From Homarus americanus (lineage: Eukaryota > Arthropoda > Malacostraca > Decapoda > Nephropidae), in the NCBI RefSeq assembly GCF_018991925.1, contig NW_024753828.1, forward strand, positions 4,542,965 through 4,606,964: DNA of 64,000 bases. The letters run 5' to 3'. A program made the position numbers and the translations under genes. Within the stretch, counting starts at the first letter, position 1; the number at the start of each line of letters is the position of its first letter. Positions 20,629 through 31,985 of this stretch are shown piece after piece. A model generated the notes under the pieces. It saw only the letters and a program-made list of their open reading frames with translations. It was not told the origin of the DNA and did no database searches.

Positions 20629-22590
20629 ACGATATTTGAGCAGCGTGATTGTGAGGCAGTTCTGGTTGATGCTTCCAACACATTTAACATACTTAACCGC
20701 AAGGCTGCACTGCACAACATCAAGATCAAGTGTCCAAGCTTTGCAATGTATGTTGAAAACACCTATAGGAATCCATCAGACCTCTATATACTCAGCATCA
20801 AGAGGTGATACCATCATACAGTCAACTGAGGGAACAACACAGGGGGACCCTGTTGCAATGGCAATGTACGCGATAGGCCTATCCGTGCTCCAACACACAA
20901 TAAAATTTTAAACAACCGAGTTCAAGCAAGTGGCGTATGCTAACGACCTTACAGGAGCAGGAAAAGTGGAGGACATAAAAGAGTGGTGGGACCTGGTAAC
21001 ATCACAAGGCCCACAAATAGGGTACCACCCAAACGCCAGCAAGTCCTTCCTCATTGTGAAGCAGAACATGAACGGACAATGGAGGTGTTCGGTGGATGTG
21101 AGGTCAAAATAACAAAGGATGGCCAAAGACACCTAGGTGCAATAATCGGCACGACGGACTTCAAGACCGAGTACGTAACGGGAAAGGTGAATGAGTGCGT
21201 TAGGGAAATCCAAAGCTCTGTCTGATATTGCTAACACAGAGCCACATGCAGCTCTTGCGGCATTTACCCATGGAGTCAAGCATCACTGGAACTACCTGAT
21301 GCGCACTATCCATGATATCGGACCCTCCTCCACCCTCTGGAAGAAGCTATCAGCGTCAATTTCATTCCCAAATTAGTGAAACATCTTCACTTAACCCCAA
21401 CAGAAAGATCACTCCTTGCACTACCACAGAGACTGAGAGGAATGGGATTGACTAATCCAGAGGAGATTGTTGCCACCGAACATCAAAACTCAGTTAAGCT
21501 CACGGCAGCCCTCACTGACCACACAATAGCTCAGAACGCAACAGATGAGGTGGATACCAGCGACGTAAACAAGATTCGACGGTCCATTATGACAAAACGA
21601 CAGCATGGCCAAAGTGATAAGTTGCAGCAACTGATGCTGCAAATACCAGAGAATTTGAAAAAAAAAGGTAGCTATAGCACAGGAGGTGGGCGCCTCAAAC
21701 TGGTTAACTACATTACGGATAAGGGCAAATGGTTTCAGTCTCAATAAAAAAGAATTTGCAGATGCCAATGCTCTAAGGTACAGTAGGCCAGTAGAAGGTT
21801 TGCCCTCCCAATGTGTGTGTGGCTCTTCCAATGACGTCGATCACGCCATGGTGTGCAAGAAAGGGGGCTTCATATGCATGAGGCATGACGAAGTAAGGGA
21901 TCTCACAGAAAATATGTTGAAGGAAATCTGTCCTGATGTCAGGGTAGAACCGACCCTCGCTCCATTGGACGGTGAGAATTTCCAACATAGGACTTCAAAC
22001 ACATCCAACAAAGCCCGTGTTGACGTCAGTGCTCGAGGATTCTGGACGCAGGGACAGTGAGCCTTCTTCGACATCAGGATTTTTTATCCCATGGCCGCAT
22101 GTCACCGTAACTTAGCTCTCAACGCTGCACACAGGAGGAACGAGAACGACAAGATAAGGGCATACGGGGAGAGAATTCAGAACGTTGATCAAGGTAGCTT
22201 CACTCCTCTAGTGTTCACAACCTCTGGTGGGATGGGACCAAGAGCAAGATGCTTCTACGCCAGACTCGCGGAGGTGATATCCGAACAGAAGCAGCAGCCC
22301 AGAAGTTATGTTACAGCCTCTTGTTGAGATATCGATTGTCCTTCTCTCTCCTCTCGGCTTTGCTCTGCCTCAGGGGAAAGAGAGCATCGGCCCTAAAGCC
22401 GACAACAGTTGCAGATATTGACTATGAGGCAACAGTCACTGAATGCCACATAGATCTGCGGCTCAACTAACTCAACACAGCTAGGATAGTTACTTATGTA
22501 TTAGGATATTTAATTTTAAGGTAATAAAATGGCGGCGAAGGTATATATGGCTATAAGGGGAGTATGGAGGCCACTATAAAAAAAGTAGTA
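20629..22590 (+). pseudogene. R2/HERO-type LINE with restriction-like endonuclease
   Basis: 5'-truncated non-LTR retrotransposon. RT blocks in order: LVDASNTFNILNRKAALHNI (about 20660-20720, VDA/F motif), TTQGDPVAMAMY (about 20835), QVAYANDLTGAGKVEDIKEW (about 20928; the catalytic YADD now reads YAND) and GYHPNASKSFLIVK (about 21020). Past the RT a zinc-knuckle C-V-C-x7-H-x3-C followed by RHD (21810-21890) and a D...RGFW...FDIR segment (22020-22075) resemble the CCHC plus PD-D/EXK endonuclease of R2/R4/HERO elements. Damage: a stop after TIKF (20910), frameshifts near 21110-21230 and 21740, and a TGA in place of the expected Arg codon (CGA to TGA) at 22058. The 3' UTR contains aaaatggcggcgaaggt and ends ggaggccactataaaaaaag before (AGT)n. 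Clade assignment is an inference from these motifs. Confidence 0.78.
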
Positions 22591-22665
22591 GTAGAGGCAG
22601 CGGTAGTAGTAGTAGTGGCACAGTAGTAGTAGTGGCAGCAGTAGTAGTAGTGATGGTGGTGGTCG
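22585..22665. repeat. (AGT)n-rich tract at LINE 3' end
   Basis: Imperfect AGT/GGC-interrupted trinucleotide repeats directly after the LINE 3' terminus. The second copy of this 3' end (26205-26350) has the same association. Confidence 0.9.
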
Positions 22666-22869
22666 GTGAGGTAACCACACTCCTGTACTGCTGTAGTTTC
22701 TCTCTGCCAAGACCGGCCACAGATCTTACCAGAGAAGAAAACCGCACGATAAGGGAGAGGGAGGAGGAGTAGGGGAAGGAGAGTGGAATGGATGGAGGGA
22801 GGGATGGTCAATATGCTTTCTAGTTAAAGGGAAAGTGACAGTACCATAGACAGCCTTTCACACCCCCCC

Positions 22870-22892
22870 GCGTGTGTGTGTGTGTGTGTTCT
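22870..22892. repeat. (GT)n microsatellite
   Basis: About 11 GT repeats within unique sequence (22666-22940) that shows no gene. Confidence 0.85.
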
Positions 22893-22944
22893 TTGGATTA
22901 CTGTACGTCACTGTCACGTCATCTTGTAGCTGCCCACAGAAAGC

Positions 22945-23195
22945 AAAATTATCTCTACCACTACCACCTACCACCATCACCACACTACAGCCACGACGAC
23001 TACCACCTACCACCATCACCACACTACAACCACGACTACTACCACCACCACCATCACCACACTACAACCACGACTACTACCACCTTCCACCATCACCACA
23101 CTACAACCACGACTACTACCACCACCACCACACTACAACCACGACTACTACCACCTACCACCATCACCACACTACAACCACGATTACCACCACCC
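22945..23195. repeat. 39-bp CCA-rich minisatellite, left part
   Basis: Six to seven units of about 39 bp: ccaccatcaccacactacaa then ccacgactactaccaccta. The same array resumes at 24116-24190, after a LINE insertion. Confidence 0.9.
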
Positions 23196-24115
23196 AGGCT
23201 GACATTTGGTTATATAGTGAAAAAGTGACCTCACTGTAGTATATCTAATATAAGACCATTTTTATCAATAAATTAGTTAAGAATGATGACCGATGTTTCA
23301 CCCTTCTTTCCACTAAGAGAGTTGTGTGGACAATGACCTACCTGAAAAAAAATCACACAAACGAACAGTTTGCTAAATTGAAAATGTTAAAATTCGAGGA
23401 TATTAACAACTACTGCTATGGACTATTTGTTTACAAATCTATCACTTACTTGCTTGACAACAATTATTTCCAGTTCTGGAATAATCAGAGATACAACTTA
23501 AGGCACCCAGAGCTACTAAGACCACCCCCATGCGCTCCTCTTAGTCCCACACCTCCATAAAATATCACGGTGTGAAGGTGTGGAACAACTTACCCCCACC
23601 CATCCGAGCAAAGACTACGCTCCCTTCCTTTAAATCATCTCTTAAAAAAGTCTATTGTCCAAGTATTAATAGTCTTTGTAATACCTACTTTATATACCTG
23701 CTTTTATTGTACCACCAAAATCGTTTTATCAGAAATTATCATGTAGATAGATATAAATTACTATTGCAATAAAGATATTTGCCAACTTGACATGATACTG
23801 ACAGCTCTGTCCTCTTGTTCCACCTTACTACAACCAATATTGTACTGCTTCCCTCTCTTATCATATTTATGTATACCATCTACACTGTTAAGTATGTATA
23901 CACTTGTAATATAATGTAAAAATATATAAATAAATAAAATAAATAAATATCGAAGTGATAACCGTGGTAACATTCTGATATGTTCTTATTACCATCATGT
24001 ACTATTCCAGAGAGCTCAGGCTCTCAACTGGCTCAGCCATGTTAATATTGTTATTATTATCGACTCTGTATCTGTATTCCTCTGGCTAAATAAACTGTTT
24101 CAATATCAATATCAA
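23196..24115 (+). mobile_element. 5'-truncated LINE family C
   Basis: A LINE fragment lying between two parts of the same minisatellite. Coding remains at about 23290-23650: FAKLKMLKFEDINNYCYGLF and, one frameshift later, KVWNNLPPPIRAKTTLPSFK, both typical of the region after the RT domain in CR1/jockey-type proteins. The 3' UTR includes gagctcaggctctcaactgg and ends aaactgtttcaatatcaata tcaaaat. The same 3' end is nested in the A element at 60444-60558. Exact 5' junction is uncertain. Confidence 0.65.
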
Positions 24116-24190
24116 AATACCATCACCACGCTACAACCACGACTACTACCACCATCACCGCACTATAACCACTAACTACCACCACCACCA
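24116..24190. repeat. 39-bp minisatellite, right part
   Basis: Resumes with accatcaccacgctacaacc and degrades to plain (CCA)n. See 22945-23195. Confidence 0.8.
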
Positions 24191-25289
24191 CCGCAAGCTT
24201 CCCGAGAAACACGACGCCCGCTTCCGTGCCATGCCGTGATGTGAAAGTTAATTATGCACTGAGTTACATACATTCTCATTGATTTCTAAGTCTATACTCT
24301 CTACTGATGATGTGAGAACGAATAACCAACTGACTCACTTAACGTATTTAACTGACTAGATCACCTGACTTATGAATAGTTGAGGAAGTGGTTTCAGAAT
24401 TTTTTAATACTTATCAGTTGTTTTGGGTTCCTTTTACCTACGGCAAATGAAAACTAAAATGGCCTTGATATTAAACAGAATCTCTACCGTGATTTGTCTC
24501 TTAAGGGTAAATAAAATAAATTATCAAAGAATGTGTGAGGATCCGGAGTGAGAACAGTAAATACAGGCGCCATTGTTCCGTCACGTAACTGTGTCAGGAA
24601 GGTCGACAAAATGGTCCGTGTTAAAAAAAAACACGAACAAAACCTGGGAAAGAGGATGCTGCTCCATTAAAAAAAAAAAAACTATTTTCACTTAACCAAA
24701 ATTTACCCTCAGATTATTAAGCTACGTATTGTTAAGTTAGGTTAATTCCTTCTCTCCTGATTTAATAAATATTTATAAACAAAAATAATGTTCTTGTTCG
24801 TTGATTTTTATGAACATTAGTTAATGGTAAAAGAAGGTAAACAAACAGTGTTATTGAAAAGATCACAGGTTTTTTAAAAGCATTTCCACCAGACAAATTG
24901 AGGATAGGATAAAGTTAGTTTAAATTAGATTGAAGTTTAGCCTTGATTAGACTGGATGTTGACCGAAATTAAGTACAGCAATATTATGTCGGTCTAGATT
25001 TGTAGTGCTGGTATGGACTCTAGCATTGGTCTGGGCAGTATTAGTGCTGGTCCGGACTCTATCACAGCGTCTTGGAAGCGATCACTAAATATTGGTGTAA
25101 CGGAGCCAGTGTCTGATGCAGGGTGTGTGTGTGTGTGTGTGTGATGGTAATGTAGGTTAATGGTGTGTGTGTGTCTTTAGCAGCTGTCATTAACACATTC
25201 TCAATAACTCGTCAGTGATATGGACTAATTTCTCTTAATTAAACGATACGAGATAACGCAGTAGTCTCAGTGCAAGATCGACGCCATCT
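24191..25289. other. no gene seen
   Basis: Unique, AT-rich, with poly-A runs near 24630 and 24670 and a (GT)n tract near 25122. No coding match on either strand. Confidence 0.45.
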
Positions 25290-25490
25290 TTATTGAGGTT
25301 AGGTTAGGTATAGTCAGGGTAGGTTAACTTTAAGTTTGGTTTGGCTAGTGCAGGTCAGGTAAGGTTCAGCTAAATAAGGTCAGTTCAGGTCAGGTCAGGT
25401 CAGTTAAGGTTACAGATGTGGTCAAGTTAGGTTAGGTTAAGTTAGTTTAGGTCAAGTTAGATTAAGTTAGATTAGGTAAGGTTATTTTTT
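25290..25490 (+). repeat. degenerate AGGTT/AGGTC tract
   Basis: Repeated gttaggttagg, caggtcaggtcaggtc and aagttagatt phrases; a decayed TTAGG-type tract. Confidence 0.7.
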
Positions 25491-25547
25491 TTTCATATCT
25501 TGGAAACCAAACTTATAGTCTTTAATTTTCTGTAATGACCACTTAAG

Positions 25548-25548
<1 letters not shown>

Positions 25549-25582
<34 letters not shown>
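25549..25582. repeat. (AC)n microsatellite
   Basis: About 17 repeats. Confidence 0.95.
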
Positions 25583-25586
<4 letters not shown>

Positions 25587-25599
25587 GCAAAATATCAAT

Positions 25600-25778
25600 A
25601 CCGTGTAAGGTACTTCCGCCTGGGAAGATATTGGAAGCATAATGTGTTGTCTCATGGTAGACCCTGCTGCCATATGGCATCACAAAAACTGTGACCAAGT
25701 CCCAGGTTGCTGATCTGACTTTCTGCCTCATTTACACACACTTGCAGGGTCTCAATTATTTCTCTTACTATTGACAAC

Positions 25779-25785
<7 letters not shown>
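25600..25785 (+). repeat. interspersed repeat F, copy 1
   Basis: A ~190-bp block: gggaagatattggaagcata ... accaagtcccaggttgctga ... ctttctgcctcatttacaca ... ggtctcaatt, shared with 41975-42170 (reverse) and 47115-47320. Two of the three copies end at (TA)n. Part of it is open in a minus frame, but no protein match is evident. Confidence 0.85.

Positions 25786-25871
<86 letters not shown>
25783..25871. repeat. (TA)n microsatellite
   Basis: About 88 bp of TA repeats between repeats F and H. Confidence 0.95.
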
Positions 25872-25875
<4 letters not shown>

Positions 25876-25955
25876 TCCCTTTCCCCGTGTGATTTTATCA
25901 AGATTTATCTTATCCACGTTTTCATTGTGGGCTAATCACCGTAATAAAAAAAAGT
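25871..25955 (+). repeat. interspersed repeat H, copy 3
   Basis: Starts part-way into H (ttgtttccctttccccgtgt) and continues past the other copies to tttcattgtgggctaatcac and a short poly-A. Confidence 0.75.
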
Positions 25956-25959
25956 ATAC

Positions 25960-26155
25960 AGATGAATGTACAGGTGCAGGATAAGATACAGATACAGGTT
26001 CAGGCAGAAGCACAAACACAGGTACAGGTTCAGATACAGGTACAAATACAGGTTCAGATACTGGTACAGGCAGAGGTACAAAACAGGTGTAGGTTCAGAT
26101 ACAGGTACAAATACAGGTACAGGCGGAGGTACACATACAGGTACAGTACATATAT
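25960..26155. repeat. hexamer-based CAGGTA minisatellite
   Basis: Irregular (caggta)(caggtt)(cagata)(caaata) units of 6 bp giving a 24-36-bp higher-order pattern. Confidence 0.88.
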
Positions 26156-26204
26156 CATAAAAATAATATCTGTCTGTTGGTAGACACGCACAGTGAAGCT
26201 ACTA

Positions 26205-26211
26205 CTACTAT

Positions 26212-26282
<71 letters not shown>

Positions 26283-26350
26283 TTTTTTTTTAAGTGGCCT
26301 CCAGCCTCCCCCAATAGCCACACCTTCGCCGCCATTTTATTACCTTTATA
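26205..26350 (-). mobile_element. 3' end of the R2/HERO-type LINE, minus copy
   Basis: Reversed, it reads aaggtaataaaatggcggcg ... gaggctggaggccacttaaa and then (AGT)n, matching the 3' UTR at 22510-22590 including its trinucleotide tail. Only the terminal ~75 bp plus tail are present. Confidence 0.8.
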
Positions 26351-26742
26351 TTAAATACTACTACTACTACTACTAAAAATAATAATAATATAATGAGCCC
26401 AAGAAAATGAAAGCCAGTAAAATAATATACGAAACACTTTGACAGGTGGTAAGTGAACGTTTATTCCACAGGGTAACAATGGTAGTTTCAGACGCCCTTA
26501 TTCTTAGCTAAGAAGGCGCGGGTGTGTGGCGTGGTGATCTATAGCCAGCGAGGCGCGTTCCTCTAGTTAGGATGTCCTTGTTAACCCGCCAACAAGGTCG
26601 TTTGGCGCATTTAAACGGAGTATATCCTGTGGCTCACTATGTAACCCCCCACATAACACAGACTTGACACAGCAGAACCTGATGCACAGTGATAATGATG
26701 TCACAGGCAGGGTATGTTTGGGGAGTCTCTCTCTCTCTCTCT
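26351..26742. other. no gene seen
   Basis: Unique sequence with a short (CTA)n relic and a (CT)n tract at about 26727-26750. Confidence 0.4.
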
Positions 26743-26754
26743 CTCTCTCTCGGG

Positions 26755-27100
26755 GTATACGCTCAGCGGACACACACGCCATCACAATCACACTAAAAGG
26801 TATGTCCCTCAATACTGTCAATGTCTGGCACTTGACATCATTAGGGACCTGCCACGCTCTGCCATAAACAGATGAATTGTACTGGGAATTTCCACCCACA
26901 CATTCATCCTTCTGTCACTTTATGTAACTTGTTGACAAAACCCATGATTCTTCAGGCTTTTACGCCCTTAATGCATGAGTCAAGAAGACAAGCATGAACT
27001 CCGCATGCTTCCCTGTTGGGTGCTGTAAAAGCCTATGTGCTTAGCCTTCCACAGGATGTAAGGGGTGCCCAATAAACTAGCCCTCGCGGGGCAAATATGA
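26755..27100 (+). mobile_element. internally deleted family G LINE
   Basis: Contains the endonuclease-derived block THAITITLKGMSLNTVNV (26770-26830; compare 33879-34142) fused directly to the family's 3' UTR (ttgacatcattagggacctg ... ttttacgcccttaatgcatg ... ggatgtaaggggtgcccaat aaactagccctcgcggggc). The RT region between is absent, so this is a short deletion derivative. The 3' terminal sequence can fold GCCC/GGGC. The 27101-27277 stretch that follows shows no gene. Confidence 0.7.
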
Positions 27101-27277
27101 AATATGAAACCCAGTAATACAGTGTGTCAGACGTTAAAAGTCTACATTGTCACACTGTCCAGCCCCACCATCTATCCAAGATTGTTGATGTGGAGACAGA
27201 GAAAACGAGTGTCACCTTCAGGAAAGAGAGAGGTTATCCACTGAATAAAACTAATACTAATTAATTGTAGATAAGAT

Positions 27278-28974
27278 AAGCCATGGTGGATGACCAGAAA
27301 ACTTAAACATGACATAGGAATAAAGAAAGGAATATATAAGAAATTAAAGGGAGGGGAGGAGCAGCTCAGAAATAGGTATAATGAACTATCTAGGAATGCT
27401 AAGAAAAATGTAAGGAAAGCAAAGAGAGACTATGAAATCAAAATAGCAAGAGAATCCAAGGCGAATCCCAAGGGATTCTTCCAGGTATATAGGACACAGG
27501 TCAAGGACAAAGTTGGGCCTTTAAAGTCAGGGAGGGGAGAAGTGATAAATGGCAGTGAAGAAATAAACAAAGCATTGAGCAGCTACTTCTTATCAGTTTT
27601 CACAGTAGAAATTTGCGATGAAATTCCAGAGGTGGAACTGATATTTAAGGGAAAGGAAGAAGAGAAATTATAGAATATCACTATCAGAAAAGAGGATGTT
27701 CTTAAGAAGATAAATAAACTAAAGAAAACAAAATCTCCAGGGCAGGATGAAATTTTCCCTCGAGTCTTGAAAGAGTGTAGGGAACAGATTAGCGGACCCC
27801 TCGTAAACTATTTACAAAATCATTAGACACTGGAGTTGTGCCAGACTTGTGGAAACAGGCAAATGTAGTACCCATATTCAAAAAGGGAGACAGAGCAGCA
27901 GCGTCAAATTACCGGCCGATCAGTTTGACGTCAATAGTGGGGAAATTTCTTGAATCAATTATAGCAGATAGCATCGGATCGCATCTAGAGAAAAGCAAAT
28001 TAATCTACGACTCTCAACATGGGTTTACAAAGGGAAAATCTTGTCTAACAAATCTGCTAACGTTTTTTAGGAAAGTCTTCGAGGTAGTAGATAATGACGA
28101 AAATTACGATGTTATTTACTTAGACTTTAGCAAAGCATTTGACAGAGTACCACATCAAAGGCTTCTGAGAAAAATTAAGGCTCATGGTATCGAGGGGAAA
28201 GTTTTAAATTGGATAAAATCATGGCTCACCGATAGAACGCAGAGGGTCAGCGTAGATGGTGTTAAATCTGAGTGGGGCTGTATAGCCAGTGGGGTTCCCC
28301 AGGGGTCAGTACTAGGCCCACTCTTGTTCATAATCTACATAAACGATCTAGATACTGGGATCAGCAGTGACAAAAGCAAGTTTGCGGATGACACCAAAAT
28401 AGGGCGGCAAATTAATTCAGGGCAGGATGCAATTGCATTACAGGAGGATCTAAATAAACTGCAGGGGTGGTCTGAAAAATGGCAAATGAAATTCAACACC
28501 AGCAAGTGCAGCGCACTTAATATTGGAAGAACAAATACTTATAATGTATACAGCCTTAACAACATCAACCTAGAGAAGTCGACTTGTGAAAGAGACCTAG
28601 GGGTACTTGTATGCCCGGACCTACGGCCTAGAAAACAGTGCGTTAATGTTCGAAATAAGGCAAACAGAGTATTGGGTTTTATATCTAGAAGTGTTAGTAA
28701 CAAGATTGCAGAGGTCTTATTGCAACTATATCTTGCGCTAGTCAGGCCGCACCTCGATTATGCGGTTCAGTTCTGGTGCCCCTATTATAGAATGGATATA
28801 AATTCACTAGAGTCGGTGCAGCGAAGAATGACAAAAATGATTCCGGGACTTAGAAACCTTCCATATCAGGATAGGTTAAAGAAACTTAACTTGCATTCCC
28901 TAGAAAGACGAAGAGTGCGGGGAGATATGATAGAAGTATTTAAGTGGGTGAAAGGAATCAATAAAGGGATATAG
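27278..28974 (+). pseudogene. CR1-like LINE ORF2 (reverse transcriptase), nearly intact
   Basis: 5'-truncated ORF2 of a CR1-like non-LTR retrotransposon. Order: pre-RT linker beginning KPWWMTRKLKHDIG (27278), KSPGQDEI (27730), PIFKKGDRAAASNYRPISLT (27870), YLDFSKAFDRVPH (28118), SGVPQGSVLGPLLF (28288), KFADDTKIG with intact catalytic Asp pair (28379-28400), and the post-RT VQRRMTKM/RRRVRGDMIEV segment to 28950. Only three lesions are visible: TAG at 27671, a one-base frameshift near 27820 and a one-base deletion near 28966, after which the protein would continue (WFTNRVVDEWNKL at about 29072) to 29185. The 5' endonuclease domain is missing. Few lesions suggest a relatively recent insertion. 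Confidence 0.9.
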
Positions 28975-29275
28975 ATAAAGTTCTTATAATATCCGAGCAG
29001 GATAGGACTCGGAGCAACGGATTCAAGTTGGATAAGTTTAGGTTTAGGAGGGAGATAGGAAGAAACTGGTTCACAAATAGGGTGGTGGACGAGTGGAACA
29101 AGCTTAGCAACTTTGTAGTAAGTGCGGGAACTCTGGAAAGTTTCAAAAGGAGGCTAGATAGATTCATGGATGATAGAGAGTGGTAGTAACTCTCGACAGG
29201 AGCTGCCATGCACAGGCCAACCGGCCTATTGCAGACTCCTTATTTTCTTATGTTCTTATGTTCTTATGTACCGAG
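28975..29275 (+). mobile_element. CR1-like LINE C-terminus, 3' UTR and octamer tail
   Basis: Completes the frame-shifted C-terminus (to a TAG at about 29186), a very short 3' UTR and about three TTCTTATG repeats. A terminal octamer microsatellite is the hallmark of CR1 elements. It marks the true 3' end of this copy. Confidence 0.88.
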
Positions 29276-29349
29276 GCGTGAAAGGTCGAACGCTCGTGCA
29301 TGGCTAGCGCGCAACCGCCGTCCGGCTGACAGCGTACAGCAACATCGTT

Positions 29350-29605
29350 TTCCAGATGGTCGTGGTTGTTATAATCATGGTCATGGTTGTTATAATCATG
29401 GTCAATGGTTGTTATAATCATGGTCATGGTTGTTATAATCATGGTCGTGGTTGTTATAATCATGGTCGTGGTTGTTATAATCATGGTCATGGTTGTTATA
29501 ATCATGGTCATGGTTGTTATAATCATGGTCCTGGTTGCTATAATCATGGTCCTGGTTGTTATAATCATGGTCCTGGTTGTTATAATCATGGTCGTGGTCG
29601 TGATA
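29350..29605. repeat. 21-bp minisatellite
   Basis: About twelve units of tggttgttataatcatggtc (plus one base), with single-base changes (cat, cgt, cct). All frames stay open because 21 is divisible by three. Confidence 0.95.
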
Positions 29606-30464
29606 CTTACAGTATCTAATATACAATAAGAAGGAATAGAATATAGGTTAGAATATTTAGTTAAAGAAATATTCGCCATAATGAAAGGTTAAAATCATAA
29701 AAAATAATTATTTTGAATCACAGATGATCATTACTTTTAAATTATATTATGAAGAGAAGTGACCTTGATTCTGGTTAGATTAGTCACCATCTGCTTAAGT
29801 CATCACCTGTGTTAAGTGATCATAGTCATCATGTGAACCAGTCAGTCAGCTGTCTGTCTGTCCTGTTAGTTGCCATATTGTCTATTTGTGCATGTATGAA
29901 TCTGTCTATTTTTGTCAACCTCCTGTCTGTTTCACTGTCTATATTCACCCTGTGTCTATTGTAGTCATCTTCTCCATGCATTCCTGTTATTATCTTTTTA
30001 TCTCTTCTCCTTTTCCACCCACAGGAATAAGTATACACTGTAGCTGTAAGGTCGTCTGGTAACGTTGAAACTGCACATCCAGACGCATGATGAAACTCAG
30101 TTCCCCCCACCTGTTATCTCTAACTATTTTCTGTTTTCCCCTTCTTTATTCTTCTATTCACCCATCTTCCTTCCTTTACTAATCCAAACAATATTAAAAA
30201 AAAAGTAGGCTAAGAAAAAAAGGTGGGGGGAGGAGGAAGGAGCTATACGATAACTGCAATCGTGGGCTGACAGCGTCCAGCGAATGAGGGTGCGCCAAGT
30301 CCGTAGACTTGCATCGTTTTCCAGTGTAAATAAAATGGTTATGTAATGGCTTCCTAAATAAACCATCGATATGGGACCAGGTTTGTTCCACTCTACGATT
30401 TTTTTGCGATTTTTCCACCAAGTTTGATGAAAAACGATTGTGCCGTTTCGGCTGCCCAGAGCAG
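29606..30464. other. no gene recognised
   Basis: Unique sequence. The phrases ctgacagcgt and catcgttttccag near 30268-30320 also occur at 29327-29355, hinting at a short dispersed repeat. No exon seen. Confidence 0.4.
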
Positions 30465-30493
30465 ACACACACACACACACACACACACACACT
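30465..30493. repeat. (AC)n microsatellite
   Basis: About 14 repeats at the 5' junction of the truncated LINE B. Confidence 0.92.
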
Positions 30494-30494
30494 C

Positions 30495-31350
30495 CTCACA
30501 GGTGGAAGTACGTGGATGACTGCACTGTGGGGGTTTCAGTGAACAACACAGCACCAGACTACTCATCGCTCCAAGGCACCCTGGACAGGCTACAGGCATG
30601 GACTATGGAGAACAAGGTCACCATCAACCACACCAAAACCGTAGTCATGCACATCAATACCGCCACCACTCCAGTGCAAGCCCCAGCAGTCACAGTGGGT
30701 GCCCATCCTCTCCAGCTGGTGCAGTCTGCCAAACTCCTGGGTGTAACTATAGACAACAAACTTGACTGGAAGGCCCATGTAAATAACACAGTCAAGGCAG
30801 CCTCGTAAGCTCGAAGACTTACACTTGACACCCACGCCAGAGCTGAGGACCATCTACAACGCCTTTATTCTCCCCAAACTAACGTATGCGTCACCAGCCT
30901 GGTCGTCTTCTCTCAACTCCACCCAACAACGTCAGCTAGAGAAGGTACAGAAAAGGGCCTGCAGAATCATGCTCGGCGCAGAATACTCCGGCTACACCAA
31001 CGCTCTCTCCACCCTGGAAATGCCATCCCTCAGTGACCTCCACCACCAAGCACTGGAAAGGTTTGGCCGTGGACTACTGCACCACCCTCGCCATCGCCAC
31101 CTCCTGCCACCTGCAGCCCCCCACCCAACTCGCGCAGTCCGCCACTACAACAAAATTCAGCCCATAAGAGCCGGCACCGATAGATATAAGAACAGCACCA
31201 TCCCATCTATTGTTAAAATAATAAACAACTCCTGATTTATGTACTGCACAGCCCTGTAAATGTATTCAATGCATATTATATCATTATGTCTAAATTTAAT
31301 GTAAGTCTGTATATTTTCAGCCACCGGCTGCAACTCTATTAATAAACCGT
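30495..31350 (+). pseudogene. LINE family B reverse transcriptase C-terminal half
   Basis: 5'-truncated inside RT. Starts at the catalytic block WKYVDDCTVG (about 30503, Asp pair intact), continues MENKVTINHTKTVVMHI, KLLGVTIDNKLDWKAHV (30735-30780), then after a frameshift/stop at 30806 resumes in another frame: AFILPKLTYASPAWSSSLNS (30862), VQKRACRIMLG and YKNSTIPSIVKIINNS before a stop at 31234. The 3' UTR carries CAGCC-ACC-GGCTG (31318-31330) and aataaaccgt before (ATT)n. Jockey-superfamily (L2/CR1 side) by these motifs; exact clade not determined. Confidence 0.85.
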
Positions 31351-31769
31351 TTATTATTATTATTATAATACACATACACACGCCCTCAGCCTTCATAGGG
31401 TAAGGACGTGTGTAGTCGGCGCTGCCCGCTAACGCGGCCGTGGTCTCTTGACCATGGAGACATTTGACAGCCCGGTCTGTCGGGCCCTCCCCTGCCCAAT
31501 CTCCTCCTTCCCATCTGGATTTATCAACATCCTCACACCAACAGTACAGTGCAAAGATTGACGATCAACCCACAAGTGATATACAAAAGTGGCAATTTTA
31601 ACTCGAAGGAAAAACACAAAAACACAGCAATATTGAGTGTGGCTGGATCTGATCTAACCTGACCTGACCTCACGGCTTCACCTGACCTAACCTGAAGGAT
31701 GGAGCACACCTGCAATGCAGGTCCTGCATTGCCCCAAGCTACTGTCCCGGCCACGTGGCCACACACCTG
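31351..31769. other. no gene recognised
   Basis: After the (ATT)n tail, a minus frame at 31429-31617 has a basic stretch but no family match. gacctgacct phrases near 31660 are TTAGG-like variants. Confidence 0.4.
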
Positions 31770-31985
31770 CCCAACCGCATCCAGCCCATACGTCCACGAA
31801 CTGATTGCTAGAAGAACAGCCCAGTCCCAACCATTGTAAAAATTATCAACACCTAATTATTATATATCATATTTGTATCACTTATGTTACCTGTATATTA
31901 TTTGTCAATCAAGAGACCCATTCCCCAATTCTGTAATTGTATATTTTCAGCCTTCCTGCTGCCATGCTCTTTCAATAAACCGCTA

